Part shown: piece after piece, positions 18,474 to 27,390 of the stretch
Numbering within the stretch: the stretch's first letter is position 1
Layout of the letters: each line of letters starts with the position of its first letter
Source of the DNA: GCA-003244245 sp050699575
GTDB lineage: Bacteria > Actinomycetota > Actinomycetes > Mycobacteriales > Pseudonocardiaceae
Direction: 5' to 3'
Assembly (NCBI GenBank): GCA_050699575.1
Contig: JBOHFG010000101.1
Span: 1-64,000 of the forward strand
Length of the DNA stretch: 64,000 nt
Translations under genes and position numbers: made by a program
Notes under the pieces: model-generated
Seen by the model: the letters and a program-made list of their open reading frames with translations, nothing else
Database searches by the model: none
What the model was told of the DNA's origin: nothing

Positions 18474-21205
18474 CTGCCACCCGAGGCGCGGGCTTCCGGC
18501 GTGGTCTCGCCGTGGCCGCCGTTGAGCGTGTCCGGGCTGAGCAGAATTTCGGGCAGGCCGCTGAACAGCTCTGCCCGATCCTGGACCCGGCTGATGAGAT
18601 CGGCGATCTCGGCTGCTACCCGCTGCCGATCGGCTGGGTCGGCCTGCTCGGCGAGCTCCTCCAGCTTGGTGTGGTCGATAACCACCTCGCCCATGAGCGA
18701 TGCGGCCAGCGTCAGATGCGCGGCGGCGGTGAACCGCTCACCGAAGACCTGTCCCTCCAGTGCGGCGAGTTCGGCGATGGGATCCGGTTCTACCTCGGAG
18801 AGGGCCCGCCGCATCCGGTCGGCCGCCGTTTGGCGGTCGGTCGCGCAGGCGTAGGCGGCCCGGAAGCCGTCCCGCCGGGCAAGGCGCAGCAAGGCGACGT
18901 GCACCAGGGTGCCGAGGGGATTCCCGAGGTGAATCAGCGCGACTTCGGCCTCAACAGTGAGTAGATCCGCAGCGTGCTTCTCGGCGAAGGATCGCGAGGC
19001 ATGCCAATCCGGTAATTTGATCCAGTCCGTCAGCAGGTCTTTGAGCAGCAGCGGTCGGTAGGCTGCGCGGAGGCCGAGTTCCCGCACCCCGTCGAGAAGA
19101 TGCTGGTGCAGCTCAACCCGCGGCGCAGCCACCAACGCCAGCTCGTCGAGCACCACGGCGGCTGAGTGGCCCAGCAGCTCCCCGGCATGCGCTGCGAAGA
19201 AGTCTCTCGACTCTGCCCAGCTCGGCGCCGTAACCCACTCGGTGACGAGGCCGATCTGGTCCAGGGTGAGGGTAAGCCAGTCCGGTTGCGCGGTCCCGGT
19301 GACCGCGTGCCAGACGCGGTTCACGGCGGCTGAGTCCCGCCTGCTGGCCGCGCGCAGGGCGTTGCGCGCAGCCAGCAGGACGGGGTCCGGCGTCTCACCG
19401 TCATCCAACGTCAACAGGGTGACGAGCTCGCGTAGCCCGGTGGACGCATCACCGCGGTTGAGGTGGAACTCGGCCCGCTCGATGATCAATGCGTCCCTGG
19501 GAGCCGGCGACGAGACGAAGGTCTCGATGCAGTTAGTGTAGACGTCGACCGCAGTGGAGATCCGGCCGAGTGCCGCGAGGTGGCGGGTGAGGTTCTTCAG
19601 CGCTACGACGAGGTGGCCGAAGTAGACCTCGACGGACACCTCAGCCAACCGCCGGCAGATGTCGGCTGCCTCGTGGGCGGGAATCAGGGCGACGTCGTGC
19701 TGTCCTAGGTCGCCATGCTGAGCCGCGAGGCTGCCCAGCGCAGCCGCGAGGCCAGGCAGGTAGGTCGTGGGGTTCGCGTCCACCAGCGCCCGGTAGGTGT
19801 CGACAGCGTGCCAGGTGGTGACCACCGCATCATCGCGGTTACCCACCGCGAGCAGATGGACGACGAACTCACACAGTGCGGCGGCGAGGCCGGGCAGGTA
19901 GAACTCGGGGTTGGCCTCGGCTAGCCGGCGCAGCGCGGCAACTCCGACCGGGCCTGCGTGCGCGGCGTGCCTGGGTAGGTGGCGTCGGAGGTAGGGGCTC
20001 AACAGATCCGTTGCACCGCCGTGGTGGGTCTGCTGCTGGGCGAACGCAACTAGGGCTTCGGCCAGTACCTGGCCAGCTGCGCGACCTGCCACATTCAGGG
20101 AGGGTACGACGAGGTGCTCGACGAACGTGCGGTGCGCGAGCCGGTAGACCGTCTCGCCGTCCTGCCCGTCTTCGACGAGGTAGCACCCGTAGTGTTCGCG
20201 TACCCAGTCCAGATCGTCGGCGCGGTACTCGGCACCGGTCGGGCTCAGCGCGGTGGCCGCGGTCACCCATACTTCTGGTGCCGGCAGCCCCCGACCCTTC
20301 CCCCAGGCGAGCGCTCGCAGCAGGTCCCGGGCAGCGTCCGGGAACGCCACCCCGTTGCGCACTCGGGTGCGGCTCGACAGGTCGTGCTCCAGCGCCTCGA
20401 CGGTCGTTGCGGCAAGCTGTCCTTCCCAGCCCGGCGCATCGGCGTCGATGACCCCTCGCACGATCTGGGAGACCACAGTGCAGGCGTAGAGGAACCCGCC
20501 TCGCTGGGCGGCCGCCTTCCTGGCGAGCACTGGGGCCACTCGTGGCACGAGATCGGCCCGGCCGGCGGAGCGCAGCCGGCGAGTCAGGTACTGCTCGATG
20601 TCGTGCCTGGTGGTCGGCTCGGCGTCCAGATCGAGGACCGACGCGTTGCCGCCGAACAGGTCACCCAGCTCGACAGTGGCTTCCTGGCCGGGCGGTTGGC
20701 GCCACCCGAACTCCTCGTGCCGGGTTGCGATCAGCACGCTCGCCAGCACGCTGAGCGGGACCAGCAGGTCCGTCACGATTTCGGTGATCTGCTCGGGGAT
20801 CGCCTCGTCCAACCCGTCGAACACCAGGACCGGCGGATGTGACATGGTCGCCACCGCCTCGAGCAACTGCCAGCAATTCCCCGGCGCGGGCAGCCGGAGG
20901 CGATCCGCCAGCGCGGCCATGAGGTCGTGGGTTCCCATGCCCCGCAGGTACATCGCCGCTTCAACGCAGCCAACGCCTGGGTCCGGGTCCGCCGGCTCAA
21001 GTGGAGTGTGGTCAAGCACCACCTGTCGCCGTGTGTGCTCGGAGAGCGCCACGAGGCGGTCCACCACGGCGGACTTCCCGCTGCCTGCCGACCCGGTGAC
21101 CACGAAGGCACCAGGTGCCTCCGTGTGGATCCAGGCCAGGATCTGCGTCAAGACCGCGCGGCGGCCGGTGAACAACCAGTTCTCGTGCAGCGGATCCTCC
21201 TGCAA
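18470..21205 (-). CDS. STAND/NACHT-like NTPase with TPR-type C-terminus
   Basis: 911-residue signal-transduction ATPase. The P-loop is GSAGSGKS (38-45) and Walker B is PVLVFDGLDEA (125-135). A winged-helix-like part follows (to about 390), then helical repeats with the actinobacterial TPR pattern NPTTYLPGLAAALGSLAAQ from about 430. Such proteins usually carry an N-terminal effector (protease, TIR, caspase) that is missing here. The open frame continues upstream to a TAA at about 21386 without an ATG or GTG; the only conventional start is TTG at 21205. So it may be a 5'-truncated member of an effector-STAND family, or the sensor half of a split system. Confidence 0.8.
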   Translation of the reverse strand: MQEDPLHENWLFTGRRAVLTQILAWIHTEAPGAFVVTGSAGSGKSAVVDRLVALSEHTRRQVVLDHTPLEPADPDPGVGCVEAAMYLRGMGTHDLMAALADRLRLPAPGNCWQLLEAVATMSHPPVLVFDGLDEAIPEQITEIVTDLLVPLSVLASVLIATRHEEFGWRQPPGQEATVELGDLFGGNASVLDLDAEPTTRHDIEQYLTRRLRSAGRADLVPRVAPVLARKAAAQRGGFLYACTVVSQIVRGVIDADAPGWEGQLAATTVEALEHDLSSRTRVRNGVAFPDAARDLLRALAWGKGRGLPAPEVWVTAATALSPTGAEYRADDLDWVREHYGCYLVEDGQDGETVYRLAHRTFVEHLVVPSLNVAGRAAGQVLAEALVAFAQQQTHHGGATDLLSPYLRRHLPRHAAHAGPVGVAALRRLAEANPEFYLPGLAAALCEFVVHLLAVGNRDDAVVTTWHAVDTYRALVDANPTTYLPGLAAALGSLAAQHGDLGQHDVALIPAHEAADICRRLAEVSVEVYFGHLVVALKNLTRHLAALGRISTAVDVYTNCIETFVSSPAPRDALIIERAEFHLNRGDASTGLRELVTLLTLDDGETPDPVLLAARNALRAASRRDSAAVNRVWHAVTGTAQPDWLTLTLDQIGLVTEWVTAPSWAESRDFFAAHAGELLGHSAAVVLDELALVAAPRVELHQHLLDGVRELGLRAAYRPLLLKDLLTDWIKLPDWHASRSFAEKHAADLLTVEAEVALIHLGNPLGTLVHVALLRLARRDGFRAAYACATDRQTAADRMRRALSEVEPDPIAELAALEGQVFGERFTAAAHLTLAASLMGEVVIDHTKLEELAEQADPADRQRVAAEIADLISRVQDRAELFSGLPEILLSPDTLNGGHGETTPEARASGGS

Positions 21206-21488
21206 CCGGCAATGCCGCCAACGGCCGTTACGGTGCTCCGCCAGGCACGCGCGGTAACACCATGAGGCTGGGTACGTTACACCCCCGATGTCGCTCAGAA
21301 TCTCCCGGCCGTTGCCTTCCGCTGCTGGTGCGTTACTCGCCGATCGTCCGATGGCCGGGTCGATGTCACCTGCTGTAGCAGATCGTTACCTCAATTTATC
21401 GTGATGGCGGTTGTGTACCTCGCCGATCGTCGTAATGGTGGTAGGCGGACGGCATACCCAGCATCCTCGAGACCCCAGGAGCAGTAGC
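21206..21488. other. Intergenic stretch upstream of the STAND gene
   Basis: About 280 bp. On the minus strand the STAND frame stays open to about 21384 without an ATG or GTG, so this could be a lost 5' end. On the plus strand it should hold the promoter of the small phasin-like protein. No RNA gene is recognised. Confidence 0.4.
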
Positions 21489-21809
21489 ATGTCCACGCAA
21501 TTCGATGTCCACCCGCAGTTCGTCGGCGTGAACCCGACCAGCCAGCCGGTGCAGGAATCTATGGTCCAGCTCGTGCGCCAGGGGCAGGACGCCTCGCTCA
21601 GGTCGCTGCAGGTGTGGGCCGACTTGGCTCGCAAGCTCGACCCCACCGCCCAGAACAATTCCACAGGCGCAACGATGGTGGATTTAGCCTACGACCCCTT
21701 TGAGAAGCTGCTCGAGGCTCAGCGCCAGGTCGCCGACGAGCTCGTTGCCACCCAGCGACAACTCGCGCAACACCTGTTCGACACCGGCGCCAACCGCACT
21801 GCTCGCTAG
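21489..21809 (+). CDS. Small phasin-like helical protein, unknown function
   Basis: 106-residue protein, almost entirely helical after an N-terminal proline/aspartate segment. Heptad-like repeats are seen in SMVQLVRQGQDASLRSLQVW and then EKLLEAQRQVADELVATQRQ. This organisation recalls phasin-like or coiled-coil surface proteins, but no specific family is recognised. The ATG at 21489 follows AGGAG by 7 nt. Probably monocistronic. Confidence 0.6.
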   Translation: MSTQFDVHPQFVGVNPTSQPVQESMVQLVRQGQDASLRSLQVWADLARKLDPTAQNNSTGATMVDLAYDPFEKLLEAQRQVADELVATQRQLAQHLFDTGANRTAR

Positions 21810-21977
21810 CCGGCTCCGGCGGGTAAATTCAGATATCCGGCCAGTACTGGCCCACGGGCAACGGCGCTCATGACCAGCCGTGGCCCTGCGATGGTGCCCG
21901 GACCCCATGCCGTCTCCGCCCACACCGTCGACGAGCTCGCGGCTCATTACAACGGCTACCCAGAAGGTGGTTCCGCG

Positions 21978-22235
21978 ATGAGTAATTCCCTGCACCTTGC
22001 CCGTCAATGGTGGGCAAGTCTTGACCAGACCGACCGGCAACGGGTCTGGAATGCCCGCGACAGTTACCTTGCCGGTGATCTGGTGGAAAGCATGGCCAGG
22101 GCCGGCGTGCCCGTGGTCAGCGACGGTCGCTGGACCTGCGTCAGCGTTGGGCCCACTGGTTTCACCGTGCCTGTTGCCGTCCAACAGCTCCTTCAGGGGC
22201 TATCCCCTGCAGATACTGCATTCGGCACCGCATAG
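21978..22235 (+). CDS. Small hypothetical protein
   Basis: 85-residue protein of unknown function. It starts MSNSLHLARQWWASLDQ with a helical N-terminal half (RQRVWNARDSYLAGDLVESM) and a short beta-rich end (GRWTCVSVGPTGFTVPVAVQ). The ATG at 21978 follows AAGGTGG. An upstream in-frame ATG at 21870 would add 36 residues of low-complexity sequence and is less likely. It is convergent with the PLP-enzyme gene. Confidence 0.5.
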   Translation: MSNSLHLARQWWASLDQTDRQRVWNARDSYLAGDLVESMARAGVPVVSDGRWTCVSVGPTGFTVPVAVQQLLQGLSPADTAFGTA

Positions 22236-22262
22236 TGCTCCAGCACGATCGATCGGTTGGGA

Positions 22263-23453
22263 TCAAGAACTCGTGGTAAGACGTGGGAGCGCAGTGACGA
22301 GCCGGTCGAGCTCGTCGTCGGTGTTGTAGTAGTGCACCGAGGCGCGGACCAGTTCGCGCAGGCCCCGGCGGGGCAGATCCAGGCGGGCGGAGCTGGCGGT
22401 GGAGACGCTGGTGTTCACCCCTGACTCGGCAAGACGACGCCGCACGTCCTGGGCGGGGACACCGTCGACGGTGAAGGTGACGATGCCGCAGCGGCGCTGG
22501 CCCTGATCATGTACGTGGACGCCATCGATGGCACGCAGCCGCTCCCGCAGATTTTCGGCGAGGGTGGTGACGCGTGCCTCGATGGCGCCCAGGCCCCAGG
22601 ACAGGGCATAGTCGACGGCGACTCCTAGCCCGATCTTGCTGGCGTAGCTGGTCTCCCAGCTCTCAAAGCGCCGCGCGTCCGGACGGATCACGTAGCGCTC
22701 CGGCGCGGTCCACGTTGCGGCGTGCAGGTCGAGGAACGGCGGCTCGAGACGGTCGAGGATCGAGCGGCGCGCGTAGAGGAAACCTGTACCGCGTGGCCCG
22801 CGGAGAAACTTACGCCCGGTCGCGGAGAGCAGGTCACAGCCGATGCGCTGGACGTCGATGGGCAGCTGGCCCACTGACTGGCAGGCATCGAGCAGGAACG
22901 GCACCCCGGCCTCACGGGCCAGCGCGCCGATCTCCTCGGCGGGGTTGACCAGGCCACCCTGCGTCGGCACGTGGGTGATCGCGATGAGCTTCACGGGGCC
23001 GCCGCCAGCGAGGCGACGGCGCAGGTCAGCGACGCAGAGCTGGCCGTGCTCGTCGTCGTCGACGACTTCCACGACCGCGCCGGTGCGGCGCGCGACCTGG
23101 AGGAAGGCGATGACGTTGCTGGCGTACTCGGCGTGGGCGGTGAGGATGCGGTCACCTGGCTGGAACGGCATCGCGTAGAAGGCCATATCCCAGGCCCGGG
23201 TCGCGTTCTCCACGACCGCAACCTCGTCCATCTCGCAGCCGATCAACCGGGCGATCGCCGGGTAAACCGCCTGGATTTGCTCGGTGGCCGCTTCGGCAGC
23301 TTCGTAACCGCCGAACTCGGCTTCCCGGCGGAGGTGGGTGATGACTGCGTCGGTGACCTGTGCCGGCGGCAGCGCCGCGCCAGCATTGTTCAGGTGCGCT
23401 ACCCGGGCGGTACCTGGAGTGTCGCGCCGGGCTTGGGCCACGTCGAAGACCAC
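22263..23453 (-). CDS. Class-V PLP-dependent aminotransferase/desulfurase-like enzyme
   Basis: 396-residue fold-type I PLP enzyme. Seen: HLNNAGAALPPAQVTDAV at the start, AEYASNVIAFLQVARRTG, the PLP-Asp segment VPFLLDACQSVGQLPIDV and the Schiff-base Lys in SATGRKFLRGPRGTGFLYA. I do not see the catalytic Cys loop of true cysteine desulfurases, so a C-S lyase, epimerase or unknown reaction is as likely. The GTG start at 23453 overlaps the stop of the Hsp70 gene (TAGTG). The same frame stays open far upstream inside the Hsp70 gene, but that part is only its antisense-like shadow. Confidence 0.85.
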   Translation of the reverse strand: MVFDVAQARRDTPGTARVAHLNNAGAALPPAQVTDAVITHLRREAEFGGYEAAEAATEQIQAVYPAIARLIGCEMDEVAVVENATRAWDMAFYAMPFQPGDRILTAHAEYASNVIAFLQVARRTGAVVEVVDDDEHGQLCVADLRRRLAGGGPVKLIAITHVPTQGGLVNPAEEIGALAREAGVPFLLDACQSVGQLPIDVQRIGCDLLSATGRKFLRGPRGTGFLYARRSILDRLEPPFLDLHAATWTAPERYVIRPDARRFESWETSYASKIGLGVAVDYALSWGLGAIEARVTTLAENLRERLRAIDGVHVHDQGQRRCGIVTFTVDGVPAQDVRRRLAESGVNTSVSTASSARLDLPRRGLRELVRASVHYYNTDDELDRLVTALPRLTTSS

Positions 23454-25162
23454 TACGACAGCCCATCGCGCGCGCTCTGCACCCACTTCTTGTACGTCGT
23501 CGTCGGCGGGGGCGGTGCCGCGGGGGGAGGGGGTGTGGACCGGTTGGGGGTCCGGCCTTTGCTGGTGGGCCGGGGGGTTTGCGGTGCGGGCACCGTGGCG
23601 GCTTCGGGAGCGGTGCCGCCTGGAATAGCAGTGCCGTCGGCCGGTTGGTTCGGTGCGGGCGGCTGGTTCGGTGCGACGGTGGGGATCGTGGAGTCGGCTG
23701 CGGTGTTGTCTGGGTTGCGGGGGCTGTCGTCGTTGCCGAGGTTGGGTGTCACGGGTGCCGGGGTTGTCACGGGTGCCGCCGGTGCCGGAATTCTGGCGAC
23801 GGCTGGGGTGCGGGAGCTGCTGTGGGAAATCACCAACGGCACGGACGCCGCGCCCCCGGCGAGGACCAGGACACCCGCTGCCGCGAACTGCTTGAACCTG
23901 CGTGACGGGGCCCGGCGCTGCGGGACCTCGGCGACGTCGACGTGCCACGGGATGGCGGTCACGGATGGCAGGGGTGGGTCCGCGGTCCGGGCCGGTTCGG
24001 GGACGGCCGGCCTGCCGGCCCAGATCGTTGTCGGGATACCCGGTCTGACGTCCGCGCCGGCGGCGTCGATATCGGCAGCGTGGACAATGTCGGCGGGTAG
24101 CCCGGACAGTGCAGCGCCGAGCGCGATCGCGGTGTGCGGCGCGGCGTCGACAGTGACCGGTCGGCCGAGCTCGGCTGAGACGAGTTGCGCCACGAGCGGT
24201 ATCCGTGAGGACCCACCGATCAGCAGCACTTCCTCGAGGTCTGCCGGCCTGACGTCGGCGGATCGCAGCGCCCGGCGCAACGCCTCCACGGTCTGGGCCA
24301 CCTGTGGACGGATCAGGTCCTCGAACTCGGACCGGACCAGCCGCACCTGGGATTGGACCTCCGGCAGCAGTACCGGGATCGTCACCTCGGTGCTGGCCGA
24401 GAGGGCTTCTTTGGCCTCGGTGCACTCCCGCTGGCAGAGCGTGACGCTGCGCTGCACCCGATCGGTCGCCGCGAGCTCGCTCAACGCCGGGACTGCGGCG
24501 ACGACGTGGCCAAACACCGCGTCGTCGAAGTCCGCGCCGCCCAGCCGTTCGATCCTTTCCGGGATACCGAGCACGGAGAACGTCCTGGCGCCGGTCTTGC
24601 GCACCACAGCCGCATCGAAGGTGCCGCCCCCGAGGTCGTAGACCGCGATGGTGGAGCCGGTGCCGATCCGCTCCCGGATCGAGTAGCTGGCTGCCGCCGC
24701 GTGCGGCTCGGTGCAGAACATGACCTCCGGCAGATCGGCCGCGCGCAGCGCATCCGCGACGGTCTGAATCTTGTCGGCGCTCCAGCCGGCCGGATGCGTG
24801 ATCGTGATGCCCTGGGCGGGTCCGCCCTCGCGCTGCGCGACCCGGTCGACGACCCAGCCGACCACGCGTGCCGCGATCTCGGGTGCCGAATGCGGCACAC
24901 CGCCGATCAGCATCGGAACCCCGTCGCCAAGACGTCGTGTGAGCCCGCGGACCACCCGATCGGGGTTGCGGACACTGTGCCGCTCCGCGGCCTCCCCGAC
25001 GAGCACCTGACCGTCGAGACCCAGATAGACCACCGAGCTCACGGCAACAGACCGGCTGCCCAGCCACACCAACTCGGGAAGAGCGCGCCGCCCGGCATCC
25101 TCGCGGCAGATGGCCGCCGTGGTGAACGTGGTACCCATGTCAATTCCGAGCCAGTAGCCCAT
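23453..25162 (-). CDS. Membrane-anchored Hsp70-like ATPase without substrate-binding domain
   Basis: 569-residue actin/Hsp70-fold protein. Phosphate-1 motif GIDMGTTFTTAAI, phosphate-2 motif AVYDLGGGTFDAAVV and the adenosine motif LLIGGSSRIPLVAQLV are intact over about 390 residues. Instead of a peptide-binding domain it has one transmembrane helix (FKQFAAAGVLVLAGGAASVP, about 430-455) and a long Pro/Thr-rich tail predicted to be outside the cell. This architecture recurs in actinobacteria but its role is unknown. It is coupled to the class-V PLP enzyme by a TAGTG overlap, suggesting a joint function. Confidence 0.88.
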   Translation of the reverse strand: MGYWLGIDMGTTFTTAAICREDAGRRALPELVWLGSRSVAVSSVVYLGLDGQVLVGEAAERHSVRNPDRVVRGLTRRLGDGVPMLIGGVPHSAPEIAARVVGWVVDRVAQREGGPAQGITITHPAGWSADKIQTVADALRAADLPEVMFCTEPHAAAASYSIRERIGTGSTIAVYDLGGGTFDAAVVRKTGARTFSVLGIPERIERLGGADFDDAVFGHVVAAVPALSELAATDRVQRSVTLCQRECTEAKEALSASTEVTIPVLLPEVQSQVRLVRSEFEDLIRPQVAQTVEALRRALRSADVRPADLEEVLLIGGSSRIPLVAQLVSAELGRPVTVDAAPHTAIALGAALSGLPADIVHAADIDAAGADVRPGIPTTIWAGRPAVPEPARTADPPLPSVTAIPWHVDVAEVPQRRAPSRRFKQFAAAGVLVLAGGAASVPLVISHSSSRTPAVARIPAPAAPVTTPAPVTPNLGNDDSPRNPDNTAADSTIPTVAPNQPPAPNQPADGTAIPGGTAPEAATVPAPQTPRPTSKGRTPNRSTPPPPAAPPPPTTTYKKWVQSARDGLS

Positions 25163-25286
25163 CCAGTCCTGCCCCCATCCCTCGTGCTCCGATCCCAGCT
25201 GTGCTCACGCAGACCCGGCGCGCACGAGTATCGCCCATACCGTGCCCCCTTCGTGGTCCCACCCTGGCGAGGTCGTGCGGAAGGAG

Positions 25287-26417
25287 TCAGATCGCGACGA
25301 TTCCTTGGCTGCCGGGCGCGAGGCCGCCGGGGTCGTCATCGGCGACACCGAAACCGCGCAGCGGGGTGAGGTCGCCACCGGTCTCGATCCGGAAGGCGCT
25401 GATGGCCATCTTGTTGCAGATGACCGGGTTTGGGCTGGCCTCGCTGAAGCCGGCGGTAAGGACGTAGAGGAACTGATCGTTGCTGCTCACGGCGCTGTCG
25501 AGGGCCGCATGGGAATCGCGCAGGACAGCGGAGTGGCCGTCTGAGCTCAACAGCGCTAACACCCCGTTACCGTCGATACGGTAGCCCGAGGTCGTGCCGC
25601 TCACCGCGTTCGACACGTAGGCGTAGCGGGGGTCAGTGACGCTGTTGGTCACCACCCAGCATGCGCCTCGCTCGGTCGTGCGTACCGATCCGCTGATCAC
25701 TTTGAGCACGCCGTTCTTGGCGACCCGGTAGGTGGACGTGGCGTTCGAGAGCTCGGCGACGATCAGGACGTCCGGACCGGCGAACGTGAGGGCGAACGGT
25801 GCCCTACCGTTGGAGTCGTTCTTTACCGGTGCGCCGGCGCGGCCGTACTCGTCGACGGGGAAGACGTCGATCACGTTGCCCCCGATCTCGGTCACGACGA
25901 GCTGAGTCCCCGCCGGGGTGAACCGGATCTGGCCGGGAGTTGCGGTGGTGCCGCCGATCAGGGTCTGTGCGGAGCCCACCACGGGGGAGAGCTTCCCGTT
26001 GTTGGCCACGGTGAATCCGGCGATCGTCCCTTCCACCTGGTTGACCACGTAGAGCAGGTTCTGGTGGACGGTCACGCTCACCGGGCGGGTGCCCCCAGAG
26101 GGGACCCGGTCGACCGGGACCAGCCTCGTGCCCTGGATGGCCAGCGACGAGACCTCGTTGCTGCCGGCATCGACCGCGAACAGGAAACGATGATCACCGC
26201 TCAGGGTCAGAGATCCTTGCGAGGTCAACGGATCCGACTGACTCCCGGGGACGATGCTGTTTCCCGCGCCGAGACCTCCGGTCGGGAATGTTCCCATCCG
26301 GGTGAGACCACCATCGGCTGCACGGTCGAAGACCGTCACGGAGTTGCCGGTGTCCTGGTTGCTCATGACGTACACCGCCCCCTGGTGGGTACTTCCGTGC
26401 TCGGCTGCTGCAACCAT
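25287..26417 (-). CDS. Lactonase-fold beta-propeller protein
   Basis: 376-residue seven-bladed beta-propeller of the 6-phosphogluconolactonase-like (PF10282) family. Blades begin with GAVYVMSNQDTGNSVTVFDR and continue with HRFLFAVDAGSNEVSSLAIQ, QNLLYVVNQVEGTIAGFTV and PRYAYVSNAVSGTTSGYRI. No signal peptide is visible. Members with this sequence style are often uncharacterised propellers rather than proven Pgl enzymes, so enzymatic function is not assigned. The intergenic stretches on either side (25163-25286, 26418-26613) show no gene. Confidence 0.8.
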   Translation of the reverse strand: MVAAAEHGSTHQGAVYVMSNQDTGNSVTVFDRAADGGLTRMGTFPTGGLGAGNSIVPGSQSDPLTSQGSLTLSGDHRFLFAVDAGSNEVSSLAIQGTRLVPVDRVPSGGTRPVSVTVHQNLLYVVNQVEGTIAGFTVANNGKLSPVVGSAQTLIGGTTATPGQIRFTPAGTQLVVTEIGGNVIDVFPVDEYGRAGAPVKNDSNGRAPFALTFAGPDVLIVAELSNATSTYRVAKNGVLKVISGSVRTTERGACWVVTNSVTDPRYAYVSNAVSGTTSGYRIDGNGVLALLSSDGHSAVLRDSHAALDSAVSSNDQFLYVLTAGFSEASPNPVICNKMAISAFRIETGGDLTPLRGFGVADDDPGGLAPGSQGIVAI

Positions 26418-26613
26418 CGCCAGCTCCTCGTCTCAAGTCAGGTGAACATCGAACTTCCCGGTGGTGGTGAGGTCCGATGTCTTCATGAGCTTCGTCGGGG
26501 CGGTGGTGATACCACGATGGCAGGAGCGCCGGCCAGCGTCGCTGATGGCGTGACCCGCGGGGCTAGGCTGCACCGCCTGTCTGATCATCCACCGCACTGG
26601 AGGTAACGTCGGC

Positions 26614-26733
26614 ATGATGAATGCTCACCAGAGCGAAGGGATGGCCTCGCAGGTCACCGCACTGGCGCCACGCCTGCTCGCCGGCCTCACCGACACCGAC
26701 ACGACAGTCACCAACATCCAGGATTTGACGTGA
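26614..26733 (+). CDS. 39-residue ORF preceding crr, unknown
   Basis: Short open frame MMNAHQSEGMASQVTALA continuing to NIQDLT, with a strong GGAGG site 10 nt before its first ATG. Its TGA overlaps the GTG of the EIIA gene (GTGA), a typical translational-coupling junction. It might be a leader peptide or the decayed end of a PTS EIIB gene, which often precedes EIIA; I do not see the EIIB phospho-Cys motif. Confidence 0.4.
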   Translation: MMNAHQSEGMASQVTALAPRLLAGLTDTDTTVTNIQDLT

Positions 26734-27185
26734 CACTGCGGGTGCACAGCCCGATACCCAGGCGTGTGCTCCCGCTCAGCGAGGTCACGGAACCGGTGTT
26801 CGCCCACGGCATGGTCGGCCCGGGGGTGGCCCTGGCCCCGGACCCCACGGTGGGTGCGGCGCTGTCCCCGGTGACCGGCACGGTGGTGATGCTGCACCTG
26901 CACGCCGTCATCGTCACCACTCCCGGCGCCGCCGCCGTGCTGGTCCACCTGGGCATCGACACGGTCACGCTGCGGGGACAGGGCTTCACCCCGCACGCGG
27001 TCACAGGGGACACCGTGTGCACCGGTCAACCGGTGATCAGCTGGGACTCGGCCGCGGTGACCGCCAGCGGACGGTCTGCGCTGTGCCCGGTGATCGCGCT
27101 GGACGTCACCACCACGCACCTGCTGCGGTGGCACCACCCAGGCCCGATCGCCGCAGGCGATCCGCTGTTCGAGTGGCGGCGCTGA
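26730..27185 (+). CDS. crr: PTS glucose-type EIIA protein
   Basis: 151-residue phosphocarrier of the sugar phosphotransferase system, closely resembling actinomycete Crr. HAVIVTTPGAAAVLVHLGID contains the two active-site histidines; the second, in LVHLGIDTV, is the phosphorylated one. Also seen: MVGPGVALAPDPTVG and PVIALDVTT near the end. It would pass phosphate from HPr to an EIIB. No EIIC, EIIB, HPr or EI gene lies in the window. Start GTG 26730, coupled to the short upstream ORF. Confidence 0.9.
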   Translation: MTLRVHSPIPRRVLPLSEVTEPVFAHGMVGPGVALAPDPTVGAALSPVTGTVVMLHLHAVIVTTPGAAAVLVHLGIDTVTLRGQGFTPHAVTGDTVCTGQPVISWDSAAVTASGRSALCPVIALDVTTTHLLRWHHPGPIAAGDPLFEWRR

Positions 27186-27217
27186 GCCCGGTCCACACTG
27201 CTGGAGAAAGGCAGACG

Positions 27218-27316
27218 ATGCTCGTGCTCGACGGCAGCCCCGGCGCAGGGAAGACCACGCTGCTGGACCACCTGCTGGAATCGCGGCCCGAGCAACTGAA
27301 CTCCGCGTCACGTTGA
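27218..27316 (+). pseudogene. Truncated P-loop NTPase fragment
   Basis: A 32-codon frame begins with a good ribosome site (GGAGAAAGG) and ATG, and encodes MLVLDGSPGAGKTTLLDHLL, a complete Walker A motif at the very start of a protein. It stops 18 codons after the P-loop. This is the size and position of the N-terminus of a small kinase or AAA-like protein whose remainder is gone. The following 70 bp has no coding resemblance, so a deletion or insertion junction is likely near 27300-27390. Confidence 0.5.
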
Positions 27317-27390
27317 CAGCGCTCTAATGGTGATGGTTCACGTGCTGTCGTGGTGAATATGATCTTGAGAGATCTCGGTGTGGGACCCGG

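Noticed and set aside
22263..25067. A 934-codon open frame on the minus strand spanning the PLP enzyme and most of the Hsp70 gene
   Set aside because: Only the part below 23453 resembles a protein; the upstream half is Arg/Gly/Ala-rich out-of-frame translation of the Hsp70 gene.
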